Source of the DNA: an uncultured Rhodospirillaceae bacterium
GTDB lineage: Bacteria > Pseudomonadota > Alphaproteobacteria > MPNO01
Direction: 5' to 3'
Assembly (NCBI GenBank): GCA_937916005.1
Contig: CALGIA010000054.1
Span: 1-6,546 of the forward strand
Length of the DNA: 6,546 nucleotides
The position numbers were made by a program, and so were the translations under genes. Shown here piece after piece: positions 1 through 6,287 of this stretch (the first letter of the stretch is position 1; every line of letters starts with the position of its first letter). The notes below the pieces were generated by a model. It saw only the letters and a list, made by a program, of their open reading frames with translations. It ran no database searches and was not told where the DNA came from.

Positions 1-47
1 GGCTAGGCGGGTGGTTGAGAGTCCCTGCCGTCACCAAGATCAAAATC

Positions 48-53
48 AGGAGG
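48..53 (+). promoter_or_regulatory. Shine-Dalgarno site of the interrupted lipoprotein gene
   Basis: The site AGGAGG lies 5 bases before the ATG at 59. It is a near-ideal ribosome binding site. It fixes the start of the lipoprotein reading frame even though that frame is open upstream to the edge of the window. It also shows that translation initiation of the interrupted gene is not degraded. Confidence 0.8.
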
Positions 54-58
54 AAGAA

Positions 59-919
59 ATGTTAAAACCATCGAGTTGGATCAAAAATCTCGGAATGCTG
101 TTTGCCGCAACGGCCCTCGCCGGTTGTGCGGGCATGGAACTGGATAAGGCGAAATAGGTTTCGCCGACCGGCTCCGCATTCCAGAGCGGTCTTTACAAGG
201 AGTATATTACGATCGCGTCCTGGGAGCAGGATGAATTCGATTACGAGGATGCCGACGCCTTCGCGATGCGCGCGGCCGCGGCCGCCGGTGGGACGGATGT
301 TCAACCGGAAGCCATCGAAAACCGCAAACTCCCGATGGACAAGGTGGGGGAACTTACCAGCGCCCGTCAACGGCTGATGAATGCGCTGACGGCGGGTGGA
401 CGGGGAAACGCTCCGGCGGATGCCGCGCACGCCCAGGTGATGTTCGATTGCTGGATTCAGGAGCAGGAGGAAAACTTTCAGCCGCCCGATATCGCCAGGT
501 GCCGTACCGGTTTCATGACCGCAATCGCCAGGGTCGAGGCCGCGATCGGTCCGAAGCCCATGGCAAAAGCCATGCCCGTGGCCAAAAGCATGAAGTTCAT
601 CGTGTACTTCCCGTTCAACAGTTCCAAGATCACTCCGGCCGCAAATAAAACCCTCATGGAGGCCATCGATGCCGCCAAGGGGATGGGAGCCAAGCAGGTT
701 AATATTTCCGGACATACGGATCTTTCAGGCGCCGGCGCCTACAACGCAATTCTCAGCAGCAAACGCTCAAAAACGGTTGCGGGCGCCCTTGAGACTGGCG
801 GGGTCTCTTATGAAGTGATCAATGTCAGCGCATTCGGCGAATCCGCGCCTTTGGTAAAGACGCCGGATAACGTCCAGAATGCGAAAAACAGGCGTGTGGA
901 GATCAACATCTCCAATTGA
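59..919 (+). pseudogene. OmpA-family lipoprotein interrupted by an in-frame TAG
   Basis: This is an outer-membrane lipoprotein gene whose product would tether the membrane to peptidoglycan. Seen: the ATG at 59 starts a lipoprotein signal peptide (residues 1-22) with lipobox Leu-Ala-Gly-Cys and lipidated Cys23. Codon 33 (155-157) is TAG, after which the same frame stays open for 253 codons to TGA at 917-919. The middle part carries a conserved DCWIQEQEENFQP stretch (residues 130-142). The C-terminal OmpA-like domain (about residues 178-283) has SGHTD, the peptidoglycan-contacting pair Asp221 and Arg236 by alignment to E. coli OmpA Asp271/Arg286, and the closing NRRVEI. The first ATG after the stop (266) has no signal peptide and no good ribosome site. 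A CAG-to-TAG change (Gln) is the simplest cause. TAG is the normal stop of two other genes here, so codon reassignment is unlikely. Inference: recent nonsense mutation, sequencing error, or readthrough. The family call is firm; functional status is uncertain. Confidence 0.8.
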
Positions 920-968
920 AATGGATGGTATGGTGCGGCGGAGGTTTCTTGGGTTTGAGGAGAATATT

Positions 969-1739
969 ATGACTTATTTCCGGATTTCCGCCCTTTGCGG
1001 CGCAATGACGGCCCTTGTTCTTGCCGCCGCACCTGTCCATTCCCAGGGCTTTCTCGACAGGGGCAAGGATCTCCTGAAGGGGCTCGGCGGCGGGGAAGCA
1101 TCCTCGTCATCGGGATCGTCCTCGGGCGTGGCGAGCCTCACGACCGGCGAAATAGCCGGTGGCCTGCGTGATGCGCTCCGGGTTGGCGCTGAACGCGTCG
1201 TGGGCACGCTGGGTAAATCCGACGGTTTCAACAAATCGCCGGATGTTCACATTCCATTGCCGGACTCCCTGAAGTCGGTTCAGTCCGTGCTTCGCAAAAT
1301 CGGCATGAGCAGCATGGCCGACGATCTGGAACTGCGCCTGAACCGGGCGGCCGAAACCGCCGTCCCCAAAGCCAAAAAGCTGTTCGGTGACGCCATCGCG
1401 CAGATGAGCATCGAGGATGCGAAGAAGATACTCGACGGGCCGAAGGATTCCGCGACCCAGTATTTTCGCGGAAAAATGTCAGCGCCCCTGGCCTCCGGCA
1501 TGAAACCCATCGTCAATGAACAGCTGGCGCAGGTCGGGGCCATCGCGTCCTATGACAGCATGATGGGCCAATATAAAAATGTCCCTTTCGTCCCCGACGT
1601 GAAGGCCAACCTGACCGAATACGTCCTGGAGAAGGCGATTAGCGGCGTGTTCCTCTATCTCGGCCGCGAGGAAGCCGCAATCCGCGACAACCCGGCCAAA
1701 CGCACCACCGACCTGCTGCGGAAGGTGTTCAGCCGGTAG
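969..1739 (+). CDS. Secreted DUF4197 domain protein
   Basis: This encodes a 256-residue exported protein of the DUF4197 family, whose biochemical function I do not know to be established. Start choice: the ATG at 969 has the site TGAGGAG 6 bases upstream and gives a clean signal peptide. An upstream in-frame ATG at 879 would overlap the previous gene and bury that signal. Seen: a hydrophobic signal segment (about 7-21), a likely cleavage near residue 25 (Pro-Val-His-Ser before Gln), a short Gly/Ser-rich linker (about 39-53), then the DUF4197 domain (about 57-256). Recognisable family stretches are GGLRDALRVGAERVV, HIPLPDSLKSVQ, the ELRLNRAAE region, ATQYFR, and the C-terminal NVPFVPDVKANLTEYVL plus EEAAIRDNPAKRTTDLL. 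Length is normal for the family. It follows the interrupted lipoprotein gene by 49 bases on the same strand, so the two may be co-transcribed. Location is inferred to be periplasmic. Confidence 0.93.
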   Translation: MTYFRISALCGAMTALVLAAAPVHSQGFLDRGKDLLKGLGGGEASSSSGSSSGVASLTTGEIAGGLRDALRVGAERVVGTLGKSDGFNKSPDVHIPLPDSLKSVQSVLRKIGMSSMADDLELRLNRAAETAVPKAKKLFGDAIAQMSIEDAKKILDGPKDSATQYFRGKMSAPLASGMKPIVNEQLAQVGAIASYDSMMGQYKNVPFVPDVKANLTEYVLEKAISGVFLYLGREEAAIRDNPAKRTTDLLRKVFSR

Positions 1740-1742
1740 GAC

Positions 1743-4100
1743 TCAGCCCGCCCGCAGCGCGCGCCATACCCGGTCGGGTGACGCCGGGGCGTCTATGGGC
1801 TGCGCGCCCGCAGAGACGAGCGCGTCGGTGATGGCGTTCATGGTGGCGGCCATGGAGCCGCTGTTTCCGGCCTCGCCGCAGCCCTTCACGCCCAGCACGT
1901 TGGTCGTGCAGGGCACGTTGCGGGTCGAGAACCCGAAGGACGGCAGGTCATCGGCGCGCGGCATGGCGTAATCCATATAGCTGCCGGTCAGCAGCTGGCC
2001 GTCGGAATCATAGACCGTGTTTTCCATCATCACCTGGCCGATGCCCTGAACGATGCCGCCCTGGACCTGGCCTTCAACGATCATGGGGTTCAGGATCACG
2101 CCGAAATCATCGACCACCGTATAGCGGAGAATGTCCGTCATGCCGGTGTCCGGATCGATTTCCACTTCGCAGACATGGCAGCCATTGGGATAGCTCGACG
2201 GCGCCGTGGTGTGGTTGACCTTGGCGTCGAGGCTGGCCGGCACGCCGTCGGGCAGACTGGTCCGTTTGGCCAGATCGGCGGCCAGCGCCAGGGTGGTGAT
2301 CATGCGGTCCGTCCCGGCGACGCGGAAATACCCCTCGGCGAACTCGATGTCTTCCTCGGCCGCTTCCAGCACGAAGGCCGACGCCTTGACGCCATTGGTC
2401 TGGATGATGTCGCTGGCTTCCATGATTGCGCCGCCGGTGGAGATGGCGGTGCGCGATCCGCCGGACCCGCCGGCGCCGGCGCTCATCAGATCGGAATCGT
2501 TCTGGACCAGATTGATGCGCTCGAACGGAATGCCGAGCCGTTGGCCCAGCAGCTGCGCGAAAGGCGTGCTGTGACCCATGCCGAAATCCATCGATCCGGC
2601 GATCACCGTGACCGTGCCGTCGTCTTCAAAGCGGATATCGGCAAGCTCCGTACTCGAGGGCGCGGTGGTTTCCAGATAGACCGCGAGCCCGATGCCGCGA
2701 ACTTTGCCCGCTTTTTCCGATTGCTTGCGCCGCGCCTCGAAACTGTCCCAGCCGGACTGCTTCATGGCTTCATCCATGATCGCTTCGAACTCGCCGCTAT
2801 CATAGGTGATGCCGTGCGGGCAGTCATAGGGCATGGCGTCGGCCGGGATCAGATTGCGCCGGCGCAGTTCGATGCGGTCGATACCGGTTTCCCGCGCCGC
2901 CTTGTCCATGAGCTGCTCGACGATGTATTTGGATTCGGGACGTCCCGCGCCGCGATAGGGTCCCGTGGGGACCGTGTTGGTCAGCACCGCCTTGACGCCG
3001 TAGGACAGGATCGGAGTCTTGTAGACGCTGATGATGTTGCGGCTGAGAACGCCGGTCGACGGCCCCGGCCCCATGGCGGTGACATAGGCGCCCAGATCGC
3101 CATAGCCCGTGATGCGCAGGGCCAGAATATTGCCGTCCTTGTCCAGGGCCAGTTCCGCGTCGATGTCGCTGGCCCGTCCGTGATGGTCGGCCATGAAACT
3201 TTCCGACCGGTCGGCGCACCATTTTACGGGACGGTTCAGCTTGCGCGCGGCATACAGGCAACAGACGGCTTCGTTGAACGCGCCGCCCTTCATGCCGAAT
3301 GATCCGCCCACGTCGTCGGAGATCACGCGCATGTTTTCCGGTTTCACCTTGAAGATGGCGTTGGCCATCACGTTTCTGAATCCCGCCACGCCCTGGGAAG
3401 GAACATGAAGGGTGAATTTTTCCGTGGCGGCATCATATTCGCCAATCGCGGCCCGGGGCTCCAAGGCGTTGACCACCATCCGCGTATTGGCGATGGACAT
3501 GGAGGTGACGTGGTGAGCCTTGGCGAAGGCCGCGGCGGCGGCTTCTTCATCGCCCAGAAAGAAATCAAGGCAGACATTGTTCGGCGCGCCGTCGTGGATC
3601 GTGGGTGCGCCCGGCGCATCGGCCCGGGTTCTGTCGCTGACCGCGGGCAGGGCGGCGATGTCGGCATTGATCAATTCGGCGGCGTCGCGCGCCTGGTCCA
3701 GGGTTTCGGCGATCACGACGGCGAAGGCATCGCCCACATGACGCACCCGGTCAATGGTCAGGGCGGGGCGGGGCGGCACCACCAGGGGCGTGCCGTCGCG
3801 GCTTTTGAACGGCATGCCGCAGGGCAGATCGCCCAGACCATCGGATTTCAGATCGGCGCCCGTATAGACGGCGAGGACTCCGGGCGCGGATTGCGCCGCC
3901 GTAACGTCGATGTTGCGGATTTCCCCATGGGCGACGGTCGAGCGCAGGAGATAGGCATAGGCCTGCCCATCCACATTGGCGTCGTCGGTATATTGTCCGC
4001 CGCCGGTCAGCAGACGGGGGTCTTCATTGCGGAGCACCGGCTGCCCGATTCCGAATTTGAGTCTGTCGAATATGCTGTCGTCGGGCATTGATGTACTCAC
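1743..4100 (-). CDS. Xanthine dehydrogenase-family molybdopterin-binding large subunit (CoxL-like, form II type)
   Basis: This encodes the molybdenum-cofactor subunit of a molybdenum hydroxylase, about 785 residues. Such enzymes hydroxylate N-heterocycles or oxidise aldehydes with water as the oxygen source. Seen: the aldehyde oxidase/xanthine dehydrogenase a/b hammerhead domain (about 18-150), then the cofactor-binding domains with GGSFGMKGG (265-273), GPYRGAGRPE (380-389), DFGMGHSTPFAQLLGQRLG (505-523), AGAGGSGGSRTA (541-552), QGGIVQGIGQV (680-690), and GCGEAG (740-745) holding the catalytic base Glu743. The loop reads YRGAGR, not the CSFR-type loop of true CO dehydrogenase, so CO oxidation is unlikely. 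The start is ambiguous: GTG at 4100, or ATG at 4088 with GTGAG 7 bases before it, giving 781 residues. It begins 12 bases after the amidohydrolase stop, so it is the last gene of that operon. It needs 2Fe-2S and FAD partner subunits, which are absent here. Family is certain; substrate unknown. Confidence 0.95.
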   Translation of the reverse strand: MSTSMPDDSIFDRLKFGIGQPVLRNEDPRLLTGGGQYTDDANVDGQAYAYLLRSTVAHGEIRNIDVTAAQSAPGVLAVYTGADLKSDGLGDLPCGMPFKSRDGTPLVVPPRPALTIDRVRHVGDAFAVVIAETLDQARDAAELINADIAALPAVSDRTRADAPGAPTIHDGAPNNVCLDFFLGDEEAAAAAFAKAHHVTSMSIANTRMVVNALEPRAAIGEYDAATEKFTLHVPSQGVAGFRNVMANAIFKVKPENMRVISDDVGGSFGMKGGAFNEAVCCLYAARKLNRPVKWCADRSESFMADHHGRASDIDAELALDKDGNILALRITGYGDLGAYVTAMGPGPSTGVLSRNIISVYKTPILSYGVKAVLTNTVPTGPYRGAGRPESKYIVEQLMDKAARETGIDRIELRRRNLIPADAMPYDCPHGITYDSGEFEAIMDEAMKQSGWDSFEARRKQSEKAGKVRGIGLAVYLETTAPSSTELADIRFEDDGTVTVIAGSMDFGMGHSTPFAQLLGQRLGIPFERINLVQNDSDLMSAGAGGSGGSRTAISTGGAIMEASDIIQTNGVKASAFVLEAAEEDIEFAEGYFRVAGTDRMITTLALAADLAKRTSLPDGVPASLDAKVNHTTAPSSYPNGCHVCEVEIDPDTGMTDILRYTVVDDFGVILNPMIVEGQVQGGIVQGIGQVMMENTVYDSDGQLLTGSYMDYAMPRADDLPSFGFSTRNVPCTTNVLGVKGCGEAGNSGSMAATMNAITDALVSAGAQPIDAPASPDRVWRALRAG

Positions 4101-4112
4101 TTTTGTAATCGT

Positions 4113-5276
4113 CTAAATCTGTTCGGGGATATTTTCCGCCGGCGGCGTATTGCGGCTGCGGCCCGAGGCGATCTTGCCGTCGATGATCACCATGCCGACG
4201 CCGGGAATATCGCCGAACCGGACCGATTCCAGAATATCCCTGGCGGGGCTGTGCTGGGCCTTGTCGAGGAACACGAAATCCGCCGCGCGGCCGGCTTCGA
4301 TGAGTCCGCAATCCAGTTCGCGCATCCGCGCCGTGTTGCCGGTGGCGAAACAGAATGCAATTTCCGCCGGGACATCGCCCAGTGACGACAGCATGGCGAC
4401 CATGCGCAGAATGCCGAGCGGCTGCACGCCGGACCCGGCCGGGCCGTCCGTGCCCAGGATCACCCGTTCGGTCTGGCCCAGTTCGCGGGCGATGCGCATG
4501 GCGTACAGGGCTGAATTTTCATTGCCGTTATGGACGATTTCAATGCCGGCCTCGCACTCCTCGCACAGGCAGCGGATCTGGTCGTGGGGCAGGGACGTAT
4601 GGCCGCCGTTTATGTGTCCGATGATATCCGCGCCGGCTTCCAGCACCACGTCCTTGTCGATCAAACCGGAACCGGGAATCGACGGCCCGCCCGTATGGAT
4701 GGTGGATTGAATGCCGTATTTCCGCGCCCAATCGACCATGATCTTGGCTTCATCGCCGGCCTTGACGCTGCCGAGGCCGATTTCGCCCAGCAGCTTCACG
4801 CCCTGTTCGGCCATGCGCCTGAAATGTTCTTCCTCCATCCCCTGTTCCAGGATCGGCGCGCCGCCATGAACTTTAACGCCACCGACTGGAAAAGCCGAAA
4901 AAGCGCGCTGCGCTGTGATCGCCAGGGCGACAACGCCTTCCGGGTCCTTTGCGCGTCCTGGGTAATGAACCTCACCGGCGGAAATCATCGTGGTGACGCC
5001 GCCATGCATGGATGAATCGATCCAGCCGGTCTGGTTCTGGCGCGGCGTCCAGTCACCGGCGACAGGGTGGACATGGCTGTCGATGAGCCCGGGCGCGACG
5101 GTAACGCCATGGGCGTCGATGGTCGTGGTGGCGTCGTCGGTGTCGCAATTCTTCAGCTTGCCGAATTCGATGATTCGGCCATCGATGGCGACAATGGTGT
5201 CGGCGTCCAGTATGGGGGCTTCAAGCGCGCCCGACAGCACAAGACCGATATTTCGAATGACCAGTTTTTCCGTCAT
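4113..5276 (-). CDS. Enamidase-like metal-dependent amidohydrolase
   Basis: This encodes a 387-residue amidohydrolase-superfamily enzyme that strongly resembles enamidase (Ena) of Eubacterium barkeri. Ena hydrolyses 1,4,5,6-tetrahydro-6-oxonicotinate to 2-formylglutarate and ammonia in nicotinate fermentation. Seen: a small beta domain formed by both termini around a TIM barrel, and candidate metal ligands His68 and His70 (DSHVH), Glu165 (GEIGLG), His194 (IHTGG) and His221 (HINGG), with Asp277 (GTDGPAG) as catalytic acid/base. Further stretches I recall from enamidase are MISAG with a nearby PGR and KD (98-111), GGVKVHGGAPILEQG (132-146), HTGGPSIPGS (194-203), PLGILR (286-291) and SRNTPPA near the end (374-380). 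Length matches Ena. The start ATG is preceded by GAGGG. It lies 129 bases after the cysteine hydrolase gene and 12 bases before the molybdenum subunit gene. It is presumably cytoplasmic. A different cyclic amide or enamide substrate is possible. Confidence 0.88.
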   Translation of the reverse strand: MTEKLVIRNIGLVLSGALEAPILDADTIVAIDGRIIEFGKLKNCDTDDATTTIDAHGVTVAPGLIDSHVHPVAGDWTPRQNQTGWIDSSMHGGVTTMISAGEVHYPGRAKDPEGVVALAITAQRAFSAFPVGGVKVHGGAPILEQGMEEEHFRRMAEQGVKLLGEIGLGSVKAGDEAKIMVDWARKYGIQSTIHTGGPSIPGSGLIDKDVVLEAGADIIGHINGGHTSLPHDQIRCLCEECEAGIEIVHNGNENSALYAMRIARELGQTERVILGTDGPAGSGVQPLGILRMVAMLSSLGDVPAEIAFCFATGNTARMRELDCGLIEAGRAADFVFLDKAQHSPARDILESVRFGDIPGVGMVIIDGKIASGRSRNTPPAENIPEQI

Positions 5277-5283
5277 GCCGCCC

Positions 5284-5346
5284 TCAGTGTTTTGCAGTCC
5301 GTTGCGTGGGAATCATACGTATACGAATGACTAAAGAGTCGCGCAT
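5284..5346 (-). CDS. Possible 20-codon leader ORF upstream of the amidohydrolase gene
   Basis: On the minus strand, AAGGAG (5352-5357) sits 5 bases before an ATG at 5346. It opens a 20-codon frame that ends in TGA at 5284-5286, 7 bases before the amidohydrolase start and in a different frame. The predicted peptide begins MRDSLVIRIRMI and ends in Lys-His; it is basic and has no hydrophobic segment or amino-acid run typical of an attenuation peptide. The palindrome at 5313-5330 lies inside it. It could serve translational coupling, could be a remnant of a duplicated gene start, or could be chance. The ribosome site is the only direct support, so confidence is low. Confidence 0.3.
   Translation of the reverse strand: MRDSLVIRIRMIPTQRTAKH
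5313..5330. promoter_or_regulatory. 18-bp palindrome, candidate GntR-type operator
   Basis: TCATaCGTATACGaATGA is an inverted repeat in which 8 of 9 base pairs match; the mismatched pair is in lower case. Its core CGTATACG is a perfect palindrome and fits the GT-N-AC type core known for GntR-family operators. It is centred about 45 bases upstream of the amidohydrolase start. On the minus strand it overlaps TATGAT (5312-5317), a 5-of-6 match to a -10 box, although I see no convincing -35 at the right distance. If that box is used, transcription would begin near 5305 and a repressor bound here would block it. The operator role and the regulator family are inference; no regulator gene is in the window. 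Confidence 0.5.
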
Positions 5347-5357
5347 AGCGTCTCCTT

Positions 5358-5393
5358 GATCAAGTCGTATTTGGGGATCAAGTCGTTTTTGGC
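5358..5393. repeat. Two-copy 18-bp tandem direct repeat
   Basis: The unit GATCAAGTCGTATTTGGG at 5358-5375 is followed directly by GATCAAGTCGTTTTTGGC at 5376-5393, with 16 of 18 positions identical. The copies abut the Shine-Dalgarno site of the possible leader ORF and lie just after the end of the cysteine hydrolase gene. The left copy also forms part of the 10-bp palindrome CTTGATCAAG (5355-5364). Repeats of this size between operon genes may be a protein-binding site or a replication-slippage duplication; nothing here decides between these. Confidence 0.7.
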
Positions 5394-5405
5394 GCGCCTA
5401 AACGA

Positions 5406-6116
5406 TTACCCGGCGGCGTCTTCCGTATTGCGCCGCGCCGAGGCTTCCAGCCGGGCGATGACCTCATCGGTCGATTGTACGTCGCCGAAATTGAGATAGA
5501 AATTACCCAGGCTGGCAAGATGTTCGCCGTCGGTCGATGTGGCGCAGCCGTCGGACACCATCAATGTCCGGTAATTGAGCATCATGGCGTCGCGCGCGGT
5601 GGATTCGCAGCACACGTTCGTTGCCACCCCGACAACCACGCAGGTGTCGACATTATGATCCTGCAATACGTTTTCGATGTTTGAGGATCCCTGGATGAAG
5701 GCCGAATAGCGGCGCTTGATGACTCTCTGGTCCTCGTCGCGCACGTCAAGTTCGGGCCACAATTCAAACCCGAACGCATCCTTCTGCATGGATTCCCAGC
5801 GCTGTTTCGCCTTGTCTTCCGTATAGCGTTCGCGGGCCACGGACCAGCTTTCCTCGGATTCCCAGGGAGAAAGATTCTGGATCCAGACCACGATCCCGCC
5901 GGAATTACGCACCGCCTCGGCCAGACGATTCACGTTGGGCACGACTTCCTGCGCGATCGGGCAGGCGGCCTGTTGGCTTTCATGCATGAAATAATTCTGC
6001 ATATCGACCACCACAAGGGCGGTTTTCCGGGTCTCGAAGCTCTCGCATGTATGGGGGCGACCCTGGCGCGCGGTGACCCGTTCCACGTAATCGGCCGGCA
6101 TTTCAAAATCGTGCAT
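5406..6116 (-). CDS. Isochorismatase-family cysteine hydrolase (amidase-type)
   Basis: This encodes a 236-residue cysteine hydrolase of the isochorismatase-like superfamily, whose members include nicotinamidase, maleamate amidase, N-carbamoylsarcosine amidase and ureidoacrylate hydrolase (RutB). Seen: the catalytic triad Asp38 (ALVVVDMQNYF), Lys134 (RVIKRRYSAF) and Cys169 (GVATNVCCESTARDAMMLNY), with the conserved cis-peptide expected at Val164-Ala165. The TNVCCESTARDAMMLN segment and the late GDVQSTDEV resemble the RutB/ureidoacrylate and related amidase branch more than true isochorismatases, and no aryl-carrier domain is present. The ATG at 6116 has GGGAG about 7 bases upstream and a good promoter just before it. 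It is the first gene of the likely operon with the enamidase-like and molybdenum enzymes. Inferred role: release of ammonia from a linear amide or ureido intermediate in the cytoplasm. The exact substrate cannot be read from the sequence. Confidence 0.9.
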   Translation of the reverse strand: MHDFEMPADYVERVTARQGRPHTCESFETRKTALVVVDMQNYFMHESQQAACPIAQEVVPNVNRLAEAVRNSGGIVVWIQNLSPWESEESWSVARERYTEDKAKQRWESMQKDAFGFELWPELDVRDEDQRVIKRRYSAFIQGSSNIENVLQDHNVDTCVVVGVATNVCCESTARDAMMLNYRTLMVSDGCATSTDGEHLASLGNFYLNFGDVQSTDEVIARLEASARRNTEDAAG

Positions 6117-6142
6117 GGCATTCTCCCTTGGGCGTTTGCAAG

Positions 6143-6172
6143 ACTATAGCTTTCCACGGGCCGGATCGGCAA
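6143..6172 (-). promoter_or_regulatory. Predicted sigma70 promoter of the cysteine hydrolase operon
   Basis: On the minus strand, TTGCCG (6167-6172, 4 of 6 to the -35 consensus) is followed after 18 bases by TATAGT (6143-6148, 5 of 6 to the -10 consensus). Transcription would begin near 6136, leaving about 20 bases before the ATG at 6116, which just accommodates the ribosome site. The position and spacing make this the best promoter visible in the window. Confidence 0.55.
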
Positions 6173-6287
6173 TGGAGCGCCCGCGGGGCCAGATATTTTT
6201 ATTCCCGCAAATTGGACGCTTGATAAATACATAAGTTCTGCCACGATACAGCAACAAGAAAGTCAAACTAAGTCAACGGGGACGGTA
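6173..6287 (+). promoter_or_regulatory. AT-rich upstream region of the TRAP transporter gene
   Basis: This is the transporter side of the divergent intergenic region. It has AT-rich stretches (6191-6203 and 6219-6235) where a plus-strand promoter could lie. The best pair I see is TTGATA (6220-6225) with a weak -10-like ACGATA 17 bases later, which is not convincing. Two copies of AGTCAA (6261-6266 and 6271-6276) are spaced exactly 10 bp apart, one helical turn, just upstream of the start codon. The ribosome site before the ATG at 6288 is weak (ACGGGGACGG). A regulator could bind here and control both directions, but this is inference. Confidence 0.3.

Noticed and set aside
155..157. Reassignment of TAG to an amino acid (pyrrolysine or a recoded genome)
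   Set aside because: The DUF4197 gene and the amidohydrolase gene both end normally at TAG, so a general reassignment is not supported.
62..715. Minus-strand open frame of 217 codons opposite the OmpA-type gene
   Set aside because: It is the mirror of a recognisable lipoprotein frame and shows no signal peptide, domain or ribosome site of its own.
879..968. Upstream ATG extending the DUF4197 gene by 30 codons
   Set aside because: It would overlap the lipoprotein gene and put a charged tail before the signal peptide. The ATG at 969 has an excellent ribosome site.
2175..3302. Plus-strand open frame of 375 codons, and others at 3405-4091 and 4150-4710
   Set aside because: They lie antisense to the molybdenum subunit and amidohydrolase genes, whose motifs are clear. 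The predicted products are low-complexity Gly/Arg/Asp-rich or Ser/Pro/Arg-rich chains, as expected from reading GC-rich codons backwards, and no ribosome site or known domain supports them.
1743..4100. Annotation as aerobic carbon monoxide dehydrogenase large subunit
   Set aside because: The active-site loop reads YRGAGR, not the CSFR-containing loop of true CO dehydrogenase, and the neighbours point to heterocycle or amide catabolism.
5406..6116. Annotation as a true isochorismatase of siderophore synthesis
   Set aside because: No carrier-protein domain or siderophore genes are present. The TNVCCESTARDA region and the operon fit an amidase role better.
6183..6208. GCGGG/CCCGC inverted repeat as a terminator or attenuator
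   Set aside because: The stem is 5 bp with a 16-base AT-rich loop and no following T run. It lies upstream of both divergent genes, where a terminator makes little sense.
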